A DNA stretch of 64,000 nt from Bradyrhizobium barranii subsp. apii (GTDB lineage: Bacteria; Pseudomonadota; Alphaproteobacteria; Rhizobiales; Xanthobacteraceae), in contig NZ_CP096255.1 in assembly GCF_011516635.5 (NCBI RefSeq), positions 9,435,501 through 9,499,500 on the forward strand, read 5' to 3'. Each line of letters starts with the position of its first letter. The first letter of the stretch is position 1. Position numbers and translations under genes: made by a program. Positions 53,445 through 63,149 of this stretch are shown here, piece after piece. Below the pieces are notes generated by a model. The model was given only the letters and a program-made list of their open reading frames with translations. It searched no databases and was not told the DNA's origin.

Positions 53445-55388
53445 TCACCCGAAAATCCGCATCATGATTGCTTTGCCGAGAGGGACGGCGCGTATTCCGG
53501 TGAATGCGGTGACGTAGTCACCGGAATAGAAAGCTCGAATGAGATCAACGCGCGTGTTGAGGGTCTCATCGAACCGGATCGCAAATCCATCCCCAGTGCG
53601 CCGCACGACCAGAGCCGCGACAGTTCTCTCCCGAAGAGTGCAATGGACGGCAGTGCCAACAGGTGGGGGATTGTTGCTCACGAAGCGGGCACCCGTGATC
53701 GACATATCGGCCAAACGGTAGATACCGGACCGCCCACCGATACTGAAAAGAACCGGCTCAGTTCGCTCGAACCGCTCGGCCTTTCGCCGCCGCGGCTGTT
53801 CGATGGACACCAAGCAGACGATCGTCAGGATGACCGCATTGTATAAACTCCAGGCCAACGCCAGGCCGCCATAGGCGATAACATCGCCTTGCGCATGAAG
53901 CACGAAGGCATAGACAATTCCGGCGAGCGTAATCGCCAACGCGGAGCCGTAGAGCCTGAGGAGCGGCCATTCGATGAAACTTTGATCGCGATCCCCGCCT
54001 TTTGCGGTGACTTCGAATTTGTGCCCCAGTGGCTTGAGCAGTCCCCTCGCGACTGCTTTGAGAACCGCCGGCAAAGCAATGTATTGAGCGACGTCGGACA
54101 TCACCGCCATTGACCGTCCACGGGAAATCCAGGCCATGGCGAGCGAATACCAGATATAGAACGGCAGGAAATATCCGAGGAATACGGAAAGATCCGCCTG
54201 AATGGCTTTGATTCCGAACAGAAGATAAAGGCTCGGGACGACAAGACCGAATACCTTGACGACATAGGTCGAGGTCCAACTCATGAATGCCTCGACCAGG
54301 GACAGCCTGTCGACAACATCCAGCCGCGATCTTCCGGAAAAGGGGCCGCTGCGCCCACGAAAGATCTGCATGAAGCCAAGACACCATCGGCTGCGCTGAG
54401 TGATGTACTCCTTGAGTCCCTCGGGGGCCAACCCCAAGGTCAGCCGCTCGTTCAGGTACACCGTGCGCGCGCCAATTTCCTTCAGCCGCAGCGTCAGTAG
54501 ATAATCCTCCGTCACGGAATCGGTCGGAAAGCCGCCAATTTTCACAAGTGACGAGTATCTGATGACCGACGACGTGCCGCAACAGAAAGCCACGCCCCAC
54601 GCGTCCTTCGCTGGCATTAGAATATCGAAGAAGAAGCGCTGCTCGTCCGGCCAAACCTTGGTCGCAGCCAGGTTGGTTTGGATCGGATCCGCATTGATGA
54701 AATGCTGAGGCGTTTGCACCACGCCTACGCCAGAATCGCGGAACAGGCACATCGCGCGAGCGAGAAATTCGGGCATGGGAACGAAATCGGCGTCGAGGAT
54801 CGAAATGAAGTCGGGAGGATCGGCGAGCCCCGTCACATGCCGCAGAGCGTGGTTGATGTTGCCGGCCTTGGCGTCCTTGTTGTCGGGCCGAGCCAGATAG
54901 CGGCAGCCGAGCTCGCCTGCAAGCTTTTCGAGCCAGCGGCGCCGCCCATCGTCCAGCACCCAAACTCGATAGTTAGGATAGTTCATTCCAGTTGCGCCGA
55001 CGATCGTGCGCTCAAGAATCGAAACTTCCTCGTTGTAGGTGCAAATGAACACGTCGATCAGGGGAGAGACCTGTCCGGCAAGCCACCGTCTGTTGGCTTC
55101 GACTTGCGGCGTTCGGTCGGTTGTGCGGCTGAGAAACAGCAGCGACAGTGCGCTCGCCGCGAGTGATGCAGCCTCGACGACGAGGAACAGGACTCCCACG
55201 ACGAAATCGGCGGTCCAGCCGACGGGCGGGACCGTGGATGTAAGACGCCATCCAAAATAGCGGATCATGAGCAGCAATACGATTGCGATCATCAGCGAAC
55301 GCGCCGCAAAGCTCCCAAGCCGGAGCCAGGGCAGGATGGCAAGGCAGAACCCGAGCGCAATAAGGCCCGGTGTCAGCGCGGGGATCAT
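53445..55388 (-). CDS. Cellulose-synthase-like glycosyltransferase (GT2) with PilZ domain
   Basis: 647 residues, BcsA-like processive beta-glycosyltransferase of the inner membrane. Catalytic pattern complete: Asp146/147 (VLDDG), DAD 199-201, TED 293-295, QRSRW 331-335. About seven membrane helices, two before and five after the catalytic domain. The C-terminal 100 residues form a PilZ domain (basic RRRKAER segment, then DMSITGARF as the D-x-S-x-x-G motif), so activity should require cyclic di-GMP. No bcsB/bcsC genes follow; the partner is the HlyD-like gene upstream (4 bp overlap). The polymer is not identifiable. Confidence 0.9.
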   Translation of the reverse strand: MIPALTPGLIALGFCLAILPWLRLGSFAARSLMIAIVLLLMIRYFGWRLTSTVPPVGWTADFVVGVLFLVVEAASLAASALSLLFLSRTTDRTPQVEANRRWLAGQVSPLIDVFICTYNEEVSILERTIVGATGMNYPNYRVWVLDDGRRRWLEKLAGELGCRYLARPDNKDAKAGNINHALRHVTGLADPPDFISILDADFVPMPEFLARAMCLFRDSGVGVVQTPQHFINADPIQTNLAATKVWPDEQRFFFDILMPAKDAWGVAFCCGTSSVIRYSSLVKIGGFPTDSVTEDYLLTLRLKEIGARTVYLNERLTLGLAPEGLKEYITQRSRWCLGFMQIFRGRSGPFSGRSRLDVVDRLSLVEAFMSWTSTYVVKVFGLVVPSLYLLFGIKAIQADLSVFLGYFLPFYIWYSLAMAWISRGRSMAVMSDVAQYIALPAVLKAVARGLLKPLGHKFEVTAKGGDRDQSFIEWPLLRLYGSALAITLAGIVYAFVLHAQGDVIAYGGLALAWSLYNAVILTIVCLVSIEQPRRRKAERFERTEPVLFSIGGRSGIYRLADMSITGARFVSNNPPPVGTAVHCTLRERTVAALVVRRTGDGFAIRFDETLNTRVDLIRAFYSGDYVTAFTGIRAVPLGKAIMMRIFG

Positions 55389-56779
55389 TGCTTTCTCGCA
55401 CTATCTGTCGAGAAGATCACGCGTCCGGTTCGTCCGACCGGACAATCGTTGGAGCCGTCGTTAAGGCCGGGGACCGAAATCGTGGCACGATATGGTTCCT
55501 TGCTCAGCGCATCAGGATTGATGGCGAGGTTGGCTGCGGCCCCTGCGGAGCCCGTGAGATTGACGACGGTGCCGGCCAACTCGGGCCCGCCGGCGTTCGG
55601 TCGGAAATGCGCAACCGATCCCAATTGCAGCCTGTTATAGACGCTCTCCGTGACATTGGCCGTCACCACGGCACCGGAGCAATCGAGCAGCCGAATAAGT
55701 GGTTGGCCGGCTCGCACGTCCTCCCCCGGTGCGGTCATGACCTCCCAGATCCGGCCGGCGACGGGGAACTTGATCTCAGCCTCGGAGCGGCTGATGTATT
55801 GAAATCGCTCGGACTCGATCTCGCCGGTGAGCCACGAGATTTCGGCATCAGCATGCGCTACGTCCGCGGTCAGCCCTTCGGCCCGCTGCCGCATTTCCTC
55901 CTCGCGCTGCACAGAACTCGGACGGTCGTTGTAGCTGTCGCCGAGAAACGTGCCTTCGCGCGCGGCGGTGAGCTCAACCTGGTTCGCATCCAGGCGGCGT
56001 CGCGCGCCGATCTCAGTCTGTTGGGCTATGGTTTGATCCCGCGTCAAGCGCCCAAGCTCGACAGAAGAAACGCTGCCCGATTTTATAAGTGACGAAGCTC
56101 TCTCCACTGCGGCGGTCGCCTCCTCGCGACGCGCCGCGGCTGCTTCGATCGAGGTCTGGATTTCCGCGATGCGCGCCTCGAGCTGACGAATACGCCCCTC
56201 CGTGAATAGGGCCGCCTGACGCGCCAGATCCTTCTGCGCCGCGCGAGCCGAAGCTATCTTCGAAACGAGGCTTGGCCTCTCGTTTTCCAGGCGGGACAGC
56301 TGGCTGCGCAGATCATCGAGCCGCACGCGGTCACCGCGCGGGTTGACGACACGAAGGATGAACGTGCCCTCGGCGACGACGCCTGGATCGCCCGACAGAC
56401 CGGCGCCGGATGAAATCTTGCCATCGATCGGCGACCTCAAGGTCACCAGTCTCGAGTTGACGACGGCTTCGACGCTTGACGTTTGGAAAAGCGCTCTCAG
56501 CGGGAGCCAGCCGAATATAGCGACGATGGCGATACCCGCGGCCGCCTTCACAAATCGCAGTGGTATCCGGCTCGGCTTGGATTGCGCCACATTCGCGGTC
56601 GGAGCGTCGGTCTCCGGTGCCTCGGTCTTGCGGGGATTAAGATGCCCGTCCAACTCGGGCCGTGGACCGTACCCGCCATTTGTTGCGCCGTCGATCGACG
56701 TCGTGAGAGGTCCACCGGTGTGTGGACTGCCGCTTTCGGGCGCGGAGTTGCAACGCGATTGATTTTGTATGGTACTCAT
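55385..56779 (-). CDS. HlyD-family periplasmic adaptor, polysaccharide-linked
   Basis: 464 residues from ATG 56779 (MSTIQNQSRCNS). Cytoplasmic N-terminal stretch of about 90 residues, one transmembrane helix (AAAGIAIVAIFGWLPLRALF), a lipoyl-like half (VNSRLVTLRSPIDGKIS), a long coiled-coil hairpin (about residues 170-310), and the second barrel half (EIKFPVAGRIWEVMTAPGED). Pairing of an HlyD-like protein with a BcsA-type synthase resembles Alg44-type arrangements. Overlaps the synthase start by 4 bp. Confidence 0.82.
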   Translation of the reverse strand: MSTIQNQSRCNSAPESGSPHTGGPLTTSIDGATNGGYGPRPELDGHLNPRKTEAPETDAPTANVAQSKPSRIPLRFVKAAAGIAIVAIFGWLPLRALFQTSSVEAVVNSRLVTLRSPIDGKISSGAGLSGDPGVVAEGTFILRVVNPRGDRVRLDDLRSQLSRLENERPSLVSKIASARAAQKDLARQAALFTEGRIRQLEARIAEIQTSIEAAAARREEATAAVERASSLIKSGSVSSVELGRLTRDQTIAQQTEIGARRRLDANQVELTAAREGTFLGDSYNDRPSSVQREEEMRQRAEGLTADVAHADAEISWLTGEIESERFQYISRSEAEIKFPVAGRIWEVMTAPGEDVRAGQPLIRLLDCSGAVVTANVTESVYNRLQLGSVAHFRPNAGGPELAGTVVNLTGSAGAAANLAINPDALSKEPYRATISVPGLNDGSNDCPVGRTGRVIFSTDSARKQ

Positions 56780-56924
56780 GATCACCAACGCGCAACCTCG
56801 GCGAGAGATGCAGGCCACGGAAGAAAATGTCATGTTGGTGAGACAAGCGCTAACCGAAAGGCGAGAATGGTCTACAATGGCGGAGGGCCGGGAGCCGCTC
56901 CGCCTACGGAGGTGCAGGTTCGTG

Positions 56925-58913
56925 CTACCGTTCAGCCGTGGCGTTGACCACGTGCAGCTTGGGCACGGGCGAAGCCGGCGGCATTGGCCTCGAGAAGCCG
57001 GCCAGAATGCTGGCGCCGAGTTCCGAGGCCGAGACCGGCCGGCCGAAGAAAAACCCCTGGACCTGATCACCGTCGGCCGTATCGAGAAACGCCGCCTGGC
57101 TGGCGGTCTCGACGCCTTCGACCGTTACACGCATGTTCAACTCGCGTCCAAGCGCGATGATCGCTTTGACCACCGCTCCGACCTGGCAATGGGGGCCGTC
57201 GAGGCCCTGCATGAAGGCTCGATCGATCTTGATCTTGTCGAACGGAAAGCGCCACAGATAGCTGAGACTCGAATAACCGGCACCGAAATCGTCCATCACG
57301 ATGGCCACGCCCATCGCCTTGAGAGTCAGGAGCTGCGCCACAATTGTTTCGGTGTTGCCGAGCAGCAAGCCTTCGGTAATCTCCAGTTCGAGCCGGTGCG
57401 GCGCGAGTTCCGCCTCCTTCAGTGCGGCAGCGACGATGTCGCTGATGGTGCCCGCCACGAACTGCTGGGGTGACAGGTTCACTGCAACGGTCAGGTGCGC
57501 CGGCCAGGTCGCGGCGGTGCGGCATGCCTCCCGCAACACCCATGCCCCGATCTTGTCGATAAGCCGCAAGTCCTCGGCGACCGGAATAAAGGCCAGTGGC
57601 GGAACGAGGGTCCCGTCCGCTGCGTGCATCCGGATCAGCGCTTCGAAGCCGGCAAGGCGGCGCTGAGATATTTCGAAGAGGGGCTGATAATGCAATTCGA
57701 AGCGATCATTCTGTACCGCCTCGCGAATCGCTCTCTCGAGTTCGATGCGCGCCTGTAGCTCGGCATCCATCTCTGGCACGAAAAACCGGATGCAGTTGCG
57801 GCCCGCTGCCTTGGCCGCGTAGAGCGCGAGGTCGGCACTCTTGAGCAACCGCTCCGGGGGGGTGTCCTCCGCCGCCAGCGCCACGCCGATGCTAGCGGTG
57901 CTGAGTATCTCGCGCTGCTTAAACTTCACCGAAGCATTTACAGCCGCGGCAAGATGGCGCGCAAACGCCTCGGCCTGCATCCTGCCGCCGACGTCGTTCT
58001 GCACGACGACGAACTCGTCGCCGCCGAGCCTGGCCACCACGTCGTCGATCCGGACCGCAGCGCGCAGACGCTCCGCGATGGACTTGAGCAGAAAGTCGCC
58101 GCCGTCATGACCAAGCGTATCGTTGCCATCCTTGAAGCGGTCAACGTCGATGAAGTGAACGGCAAGGCTGCCGCCCCGCGTCGGCAAGTGAGCGAGCGCT
58201 CTCTCCAGCTTTTCGATCAATTGGAGACGATTGGTCAGCCCGGTCAACGCGTCATGGTGGGCGAGGAAGCGGATGCGTCGGTCAACCTGTTTCACTTTTG
58301 ATTCGCGATACCACGCAATTGCGGGAATGGAGAAGGCGAGGCCCGACAGCAGGCAAAGGAATGCGGCCGCGGTCAGGAAAGTATCGTGAAAACTCCTGCG
58401 TTGTTCCGTTTCATCCACGTAGGCCGCAACGACCGCAATGTGACGGCCGTTCGCCTGGACCGGGACATAGGCGCGCGCGAAGAATGCCGGTCGGTCGACC
58501 GAATTGCCCTCCCTGACATCGACGATAGGTTGAGCCTCAGCGACCGATCGCGCCGCATCGGGGCTGTATACCGACAAATCGAGGAGTGCGATCTCTTCGT
58601 GGGTCGACACGAGCTGGGAATAACCATAGCGGTTGAAGATCTCGTATTGAAAGACCTCACCGGAATTTCGCGCCGACAGGAAGAACGCCAGGCTTGCGGC
58701 GGACGGCTGCTCGCCGCCGGCAATCTGCTCGAGATCGGCGACACTGGCTGCCAGGAACCGGGCCCAGCTGCGAGCGGTCGACGTCGCGTCTTGACGGAGA
58801 AGATGATCGGTCGTGATCTTCAGGGTCGCCCCGGCGCCCAGCAACAGAATGGCAAGCGCAGCGCAGATGATGACGATGTTTCGCTGAGGCCGGATGCTGG
58901 CAAATGATGGCAT
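56925..58913 (-). CDS. Membrane GGDEF-EAL cyclic di-GMP enzyme
   Basis: 662 residues. TM1 at 13-32 (IVIICAALAILLLGAGATLK), a periplasmic sensor region of about 140 residues, TM2 near 180-200, then GGDEF (297-301, intact) and EAL (424-426, in GFEALIRMH). The inhibitory I-site RxxD is present at Arg288-Asp291. The EAL domain keeps VNLSPQQF, DDFGAGYSSL and EGVET. Both synthase and phosphodiesterase activities are thus possible. It lies between the TRAP-type binding protein and the HlyD/GT2 pair and likely sets the c-di-GMP seen by the PilZ domain of the synthase. Confidence 0.92.
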   Translation of the reverse strand: MPSFASIRPQRNIVIICAALAILLLGAGATLKITTDHLLRQDATSTARSWARFLAASVADLEQIAGGEQPSAASLAFFLSARNSGEVFQYEIFNRYGYSQLVSTHEEIALLDLSVYSPDAARSVAEAQPIVDVREGNSVDRPAFFARAYVPVQANGRHIAVVAAYVDETEQRRSFHDTFLTAAAFLCLLSGLAFSIPAIAWYRESKVKQVDRRIRFLAHHDALTGLTNRLQLIEKLERALAHLPTRGGSLAVHFIDVDRFKDGNDTLGHDGGDFLLKSIAERLRAAVRIDDVVARLGGDEFVVVQNDVGGRMQAEAFARHLAAAVNASVKFKQREILSTASIGVALAAEDTPPERLLKSADLALYAAKAAGRNCIRFFVPEMDAELQARIELERAIREAVQNDRFELHYQPLFEISQRRLAGFEALIRMHAADGTLVPPLAFIPVAEDLRLIDKIGAWVLREACRTAATWPAHLTVAVNLSPQQFVAGTISDIVAAALKEAELAPHRLELEITEGLLLGNTETIVAQLLTLKAMGVAIVMDDFGAGYSSLSYLWRFPFDKIKIDRAFMQGLDGPHCQVGAVVKAIIALGRELNMRVTVEGVETASQAAFLDTADGDQVQGFFFGRPVSASELGASILAGFSRPMPPASPVPKLHVVNATAER

Positions 58914-58919
58914 CCGCGG

Positions 58920-59924
58920 CTACCGGGTCGATCGCATTTTCGTGAGCTCGGCCCGGACCGTTTTCAGCAGCTCGGCATTACGCTGACTTTTCGAAGCCCA
59001 ATCATCGGCAATGGTCGCGAACACGGCATTTGCCGCATCCAGGTCCGACGGCGAGGGCATGATCACGTGACGGTTGGGATCGGACTTTAGCTCCCCCATA
59101 ATGCTGCTTTCCACAGCTTCGTAGGTATCTATGAAGCGTCCGGCAGACCACGCACCACTGTATTTGAGGATGATCGACTGCGCTGATTTCGGTAGCCGGT
59201 TGAATGTCGTCCGGTTCATCAAGACCATCAGCGGCGCGCCGCTGATGCCAAGAAGGTAGTGATAAGTCGCAACGCGTTTGACGCCGTAATCGACCACTGA
59301 AGCAGGGTTCACGAGGGCGCCGTCGATGCTGCCGTTGCCGATGGCTTCGGAGATCTTGTTGACCGGCAGGAGCACAGGCCGCGCCCCCAGCTTTTCGAGC
59401 GCTGCGGCTTCGCCAGGATTGTTGACGCGAATTCTCTTGTCCTTCAGATCATTCAGCGACGTGATCGGGATATTGCTGTGGATCGTCTCGGGTTCGCTGA
59501 CATAAGCGCCGATCACGATGTAGTCATCGTATCCTTGCAGCGCGTTGGCAGCCATCAGCCGGGTGAGCACCGCAACGGACTCCCGCATGCTCGCAAACAG
59601 GCCGGGCATTTCAAGGATTGCATTATCCGCAAATCGGTTGCGCGTCAGTCCTGTCACGACATAGGCGATGTCCGCCCTGCCATCGAGCACGAGCTGGGGC
59701 TGCTCGGCAGGATCCTTGCCAAGCGCGCCGCTGAAATAGGTGTCAATTTCGATCTGGCCTCTGGCCTCGGCGTTGACCGCGTCGACGAACGGCTTGACCG
59801 CGGCGAGATAACTCGTCGAGCGGTCGGAGCTGAAGAACGCCAATTTGAGCTTGACCGGTTCGGCGGCGAGCGCCGAAGTCAGCACAAAGGAGATCACCGC
59901 GCATCGTGCCAGCAACTTCCGCAT
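58920..59924 (-). CDS. TRAP-type periplasmic solute-binding protein (DctP family)
   Basis: 334 residues with a signal peptide (LLARCAVISFVLTSALAAEP). DctP-fold blocks: VLDGRADIAYVVTGLTRNRF, LNDLKDKRIRVNNPGEAAAL and GSIDGALVNPASVVDYGVKR. No DctQ/DctM permease genes are adjacent; instead the gene begins an operon with the GGDEF-EAL protein 6 bp downstream. It may therefore act as a ligand sensor for that protein's periplasmic domain rather than in uptake. Ligand unknown. Confidence 0.85.
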   Translation of the reverse strand: MRKLLARCAVISFVLTSALAAEPVKLKLAFFSSDRSTSYLAAVKPFVDAVNAEARGQIEIDTYFSGALGKDPAEQPQLVLDGRADIAYVVTGLTRNRFADNAILEMPGLFASMRESVAVLTRLMAANALQGYDDYIVIGAYVSEPETIHSNIPITSLNDLKDKRIRVNNPGEAAALEKLGARPVLLPVNKISEAIGNGSIDGALVNPASVVDYGVKRVATYHYLLGISGAPLMVLMNRTTFNRLPKSAQSIILKYSGAWSAGRFIDTYEAVESSIMGELKSDPNRHVIMPSPSDLDAANAVFATIADDWASKSQRNAELLKTVRAELTKMRSTR

Positions 59925-60375
59925 CGGTTTTCCGATCGTGGCGGCGGCGCGTCACACAGTTATGCGAGACGCCGATTTCCTCTGGTCTCTAGCGAACCCC
60001 CATAGATAGAAACGCCGTAGATAACGCTCATAAATAGAAACTGGCGACCCGAGCGGCGATCAAATCGCGCATCGTGGTTTGACGCGTGTTAACGCCAGCG
60101 AGACAATTGACTGAGAGGGCCGATGCGACTTGGCCCAACTTCAGCGGCCCCTGTGCCCGCACGGCAATGGCGCGAAACTCGAGGCTAGCCTTGTCAGTGC
60201 CGATCGCGGATAAGAACGCGGTTGGAAATGTCACTTCAAATCGACCGCGCACGTGCCTCTACCCTGCGACCAAAAGGGGTGATGGGCCGCCCGCTACCCA
60301 GGCGGACTCAATCAATTGCCACGAGGCTGACGGCGCGAGGCCATACTTGGGGCCAAGGGCGATACTGCAAGAGAC
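59925..60375. other. Spacer, no gene seen
   Basis: Intergenic region between the leftward TRAP gene and the forward GlsB gene; short frames lack features. Presumably holds both promoters. Confidence 0.4.
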
Positions 60376-60391
60376 TGATCAAATTTGCACA
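60376..60391. promoter_or_regulatory. Degenerate relative of the palindromic motif
   Basis: TGATCAAATTTGCACA matches the motif consensus at about 12 of 16 positions and lies 58 bp before the GlsB-type gene, the same distance as copy d from its gene. Could be chance. Confidence 0.3.
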
Positions 60392-60449
60392 GACACCAAG
60401 CGGATCAGCTTGAGATACTGCGTTCAAACCAGGATGCCGAGGTGTCACA

Positions 60450-60755
60450 ATGAATATGTCGAGCGAAGGCCTGCTGGTCATACTGTTTGTCGGTCTCGTT
60501 GCGGGCTGGTTGGCGGGTCAAATCGTCCAGGGGACCGGTTTTGGAATCATCGGTGACCTCATTGTCGGGATTTTGGGCGCCTTTGTCGGAAGCTGGTTGT
60601 TACCTCAGCTGGGCATCCATCTCGGTACCGGAGTGATCAGCGCGATCGTCAACGCCACCATCGGAGCGATTTTACTGCTGCTCATCGTGCGGCTGCTTCG
60701 GGGTGGCAGCGGATGGGGAGGTAGGTGGGGCGGCAATTGGGGTCGGCGATGGTGA
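60450..60755 (+). CDS. GlsB/YeaQ/YmgE-family stress membrane protein
   Basis: 101 residues (start at ATG 60450 or 60456). Three Gly-rich hydrophobic segments in family order: GLVAGWLAGQIVQGTGFGII, IVGILGAFVGSWLLPQLGI and AIVNATIGAILLLLIVRLLR. Tail GGSGWGGRWGGNWGRRW. Transglycosylase-associated/general-stress family with no known enzymatic activity; usually stress-induced. Confidence 0.9.
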   Translation: MNMSSEGLLVILFVGLVAGWLAGQIVQGTGFGIIGDLIVGILGAFVGSWLLPQLGIHLGTGVISAIVNATIGAILLLLIVRLLRGGSGWGGRWGGNWGRRW

Positions 60756-60885
60756 CGCATTCCCGCGGGGAGACTCGCGACCGCCCACTGTGACCTGGCT
60801 ACCGGCCCCGCGACTGTGGGCCCGCTCTGCGTGAGGCAGCACGTTGATAATGGCAACGGCGCCGGCTCCCAGGATCCCGCGTGGG

Positions 60886-61923
60886 TTACGGGAATGGAGA
60901 ACTTTCCAGCCCCGGCTTTTGGCCAATGTCGGCCTCTCGGAACGAAATTAGCCGCCGCCCTTTCTCATCCCATAAGGCCCTCGGCACACACCGCAAGCTT
61001 TGCAAAAGGGTGATCCGCCTCACGGCAGCGAGTTCCGGATGATCCCGGAGCACGTCCGGCAACCGATAGCAGGGAATTCGACTGCATAGATGATGGACGT
61101 GATGGACGCCGATGTTCGCCGTGAACCAGCGCAAAACACCCGGCAACTGATAGTGCGAACTGCCATGCAGCGCAGCTTCGTGAAAGCTCCAGGCCTCATC
61201 AAGGGACCACCATGTGTCCTCGAACTGGTGTTGGACATAGAACAACCAGACACCGATCGACGCAGCCAGAACCACGATCGGCAGATGCACCAGCAGGAAT
61301 GGCCCAAGGCCGACCAGCCCAATCATGCCGGCGATCAGAACCGCGATGGCGAGGTTTGTACCCATTGTACTCAGCCAAGGCCGCCAGCCGTTGCGCATCG
61401 CCCCTATCGGCAACCGATGCCGCAAGATGAACAGATATGTGGGACCTACGCCGAACATTACGATCGGATGACGGTACAGACGATAGTGGATCTGTCGCCA
61501 TCGAGGCCGCGCGGCAAACTCGCTCACGGTCAATGTGTCGATGTCGCCGGAGCCCCTATGATCGAGGTTACCCGAATTCGCGTGATGGCGCGCATGGTTG
61601 CGTCGCCAGTAGTCGTAAGGAGTTAGGGTCAAAACGCCGATGGCTCTGCCGACCCAATCGTTCGCAAGACGAACGCGGAAGAACGACCCGTGGCCGCAGT
61701 CATGCTGGATCATGAAGAGACGAACGAGCAGACCCGCCGCGGGCACTGCCAGCAGCAGAACGATCCAATGGCCGCGGGCAACGACAACCAGCATCAGAGC
61801 CCAGATGATAAAGAAAGGTACCGCTGTGATCATCAGCTCGAAAATGCCGCGCGCGTTATTGGGTTGGCGGTAGCGGGCAAGCAGCTGTGCCAACGCGCGG
61901 GTTTCCGGTGGGCCTTGAACCAT
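60886..61923 (-). CDS. Fatty acid desaturase (membrane di-iron, DesA-like)
   Basis: 345 residues from ATG 61923 (MVQGPPETRALAQLL). Histidine boxes HDCGH (74-78), HARHH (110-114) and VHHVHH near residue 270 are all present, with WSLDEAWSFHEAALHGSSHY between. Four or more hydrophobic segments. Introduces a double bond into acyl chains in the membrane (delta-12-like by box spacing, but regiochemistry is not certain). The RBS is weak; the longer frame upstream has no family similarity. Confidence 0.88.
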   Translation of the reverse strand: MVQGPPETRALAQLLARYRQPNNARGIFELMITAVPFFIIWALMLVVVARGHWIVLLLAVPAAGLLVRLFMIQHDCGHGSFFRVRLANDWVGRAIGVLTLTPYDYWRRNHARHHANSGNLDHRGSGDIDTLTVSEFAARPRWRQIHYRLYRHPIVMFGVGPTYLFILRHRLPIGAMRNGWRPWLSTMGTNLAIAVLIAGMIGLVGLGPFLLVHLPIVVLAASIGVWLFYVQHQFEDTWWSLDEAWSFHEAALHGSSHYQLPGVLRWFTANIGVHHVHHLCSRIPCYRLPDVLRDHPELAAVRRITLLQSLRCVPRALWDEKGRRLISFREADIGQKPGLESSPFP

Positions 61924-62008
61924 GTCTCGACTGCTTTCGGAGATGTGCGTTCCAGCTTGTCCACCGGCGGCCCTTTGGCAACTGCTCCAAGACCGAGATG
62001 GCGGTTTA

Positions 62009-62947
62009 TCAAGTTGGCTCAGGAACAAGCGAAGTCCTGTCAACGTCGGGAGCATTTTTCTGTTGCGTGAATGGGCTGCTCAGCGGCAGCGGTCCTGTTG
62101 CATCCGCTGACGCGGCCTTGTCTTGGCCCGCCAAAGCCAAGGCCACGATGGGGTTCATGCTGTCGACCATCGATGTCGGCATCAGGATCGTGGTGCCGCG
62201 CTCTTTGGTTGTCTCATAGATGATGTTCATGGCGCGAAGTTGCAGCGCCGCCGGCTGCCCCGCATAGATCGTGGCCGCCTCAACGAATTTGCCGGCTATA
62301 GCGGCTTCGGCTGATCCGAGGATCACACGGGCCTGCTTTTCCCGCTCGGCCTGGGCTTGACGAGACATCGCATCCTGCAAAGCCACCGGGATCGCGACGT
62401 CGCGGATCTCGACCGACCTCACTGAGATGCCCCAGTCTGCCGTTTTGCGTCCGATTTCGCTTCGCAACAGCTGGTCTGCGGCGGTTCGCTCCGACAAGAG
62501 CGCGGAGAGCATCGACGAGCCGATCATTTCGCGCAGCGAAGTCTGGGCGACACGATCGATGGCTTCCCGGTAGTTCGTAATGTTCAAGGCCGCCTTCTGT
62601 GCATCATGGACGAACCAGAAAATAATGGCATCCACGTTCACTGGAACGGTGTCCTTCGTCAGAGCCTCCTGGGCGCTGAAAGCGGTAGTCTGAATGCGCT
62701 CGTCAATGACGGCAACGACACTATCGACAACCGGAATGATCACGAAGAGTCCGGGCCCTTTTACGCCGCGCAATTTGCCGGCGCGGAGGATAACGAACTT
62801 CTGCCAGGTGTTCGCCATCTTCAGAGCAGAGCCGATGACGATCGCCGCGATCAGCCAAGCGGCGCTCAGCACGAAGTAACCCATGACGCCAAGCGCCGCG
62901 CCGATAGCGACGCAGGCTATCGCAAGAAACGCGGTGATCGGATTCAT
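62009..62947 (-). CDS. SPFH/stomatin-like (slipin) membrane protein
   Basis: 312 residues from ATG 62947. Two N-terminal hydrophobic helices, then the SPFH domain (KFVILRAGKLRGVKGPGLFV, TVPVNVDAIIFWFVHDAQKA, AIDRVAQTSLREMIGSSMLS) and a helical tail (QAEREKQARVILGSAEAAIA). Slipins organise membrane microdomains and chaperone or protease complexes; no NfeD partner is adjacent here. The perfect motif palindrome e is 64 bp upstream of its start. Confidence 0.9.
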   Translation of the reverse strand: MNPITAFLAIACVAIGAALGVMGYFVLSAAWLIAAIVIGSALKMANTWQKFVILRAGKLRGVKGPGLFVIIPVVDSVVAVIDERIQTTAFSAQEALTKDTVPVNVDAIIFWFVHDAQKAALNITNYREAIDRVAQTSLREMIGSSMLSALLSERTAADQLLRSEIGRKTADWGISVRSVEIRDVAIPVALQDAMSRQAQAEREKQARVILGSAEAAIAGKFVEAATIYAGQPAALQLRAMNIIYETTKERGTTILMPTSMVDSMNPIVALALAGQDKAASADATGPLPLSSPFTQQKNAPDVDRTSLVPEPT

Positions 62948-63011
62948 TTCGGCTCCTTCATCAAAGGCCCGACCTGGGAGCCGGCATATTAGTCGGCGCC
63001 CGGATGTTTTG

Positions 63012-63029
63012 CTGAGCAATATTGCTCAG
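63012..63029. promoter_or_regulatory. Palindromic motif copy e, perfect 18-bp palindrome
   Basis: CTGAGCAATATTGCTCAG, perfect two-fold symmetry. It lies 64 bp upstream of the leftward SPFH gene. Best guide to the true consensus of the motif. Confidence 0.75.
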
Positions 63030-63149
63030 TCAACAAAGCCAGCACTTGATAAGAACCGCGGACTGAACACGGCTGCAGGCCTGCGCTCGGGATGCACGAG
63101 ATCCGGGTTGAGCTCCTTAACCGACACTGCCGCCAATTCTCTTGGAATG

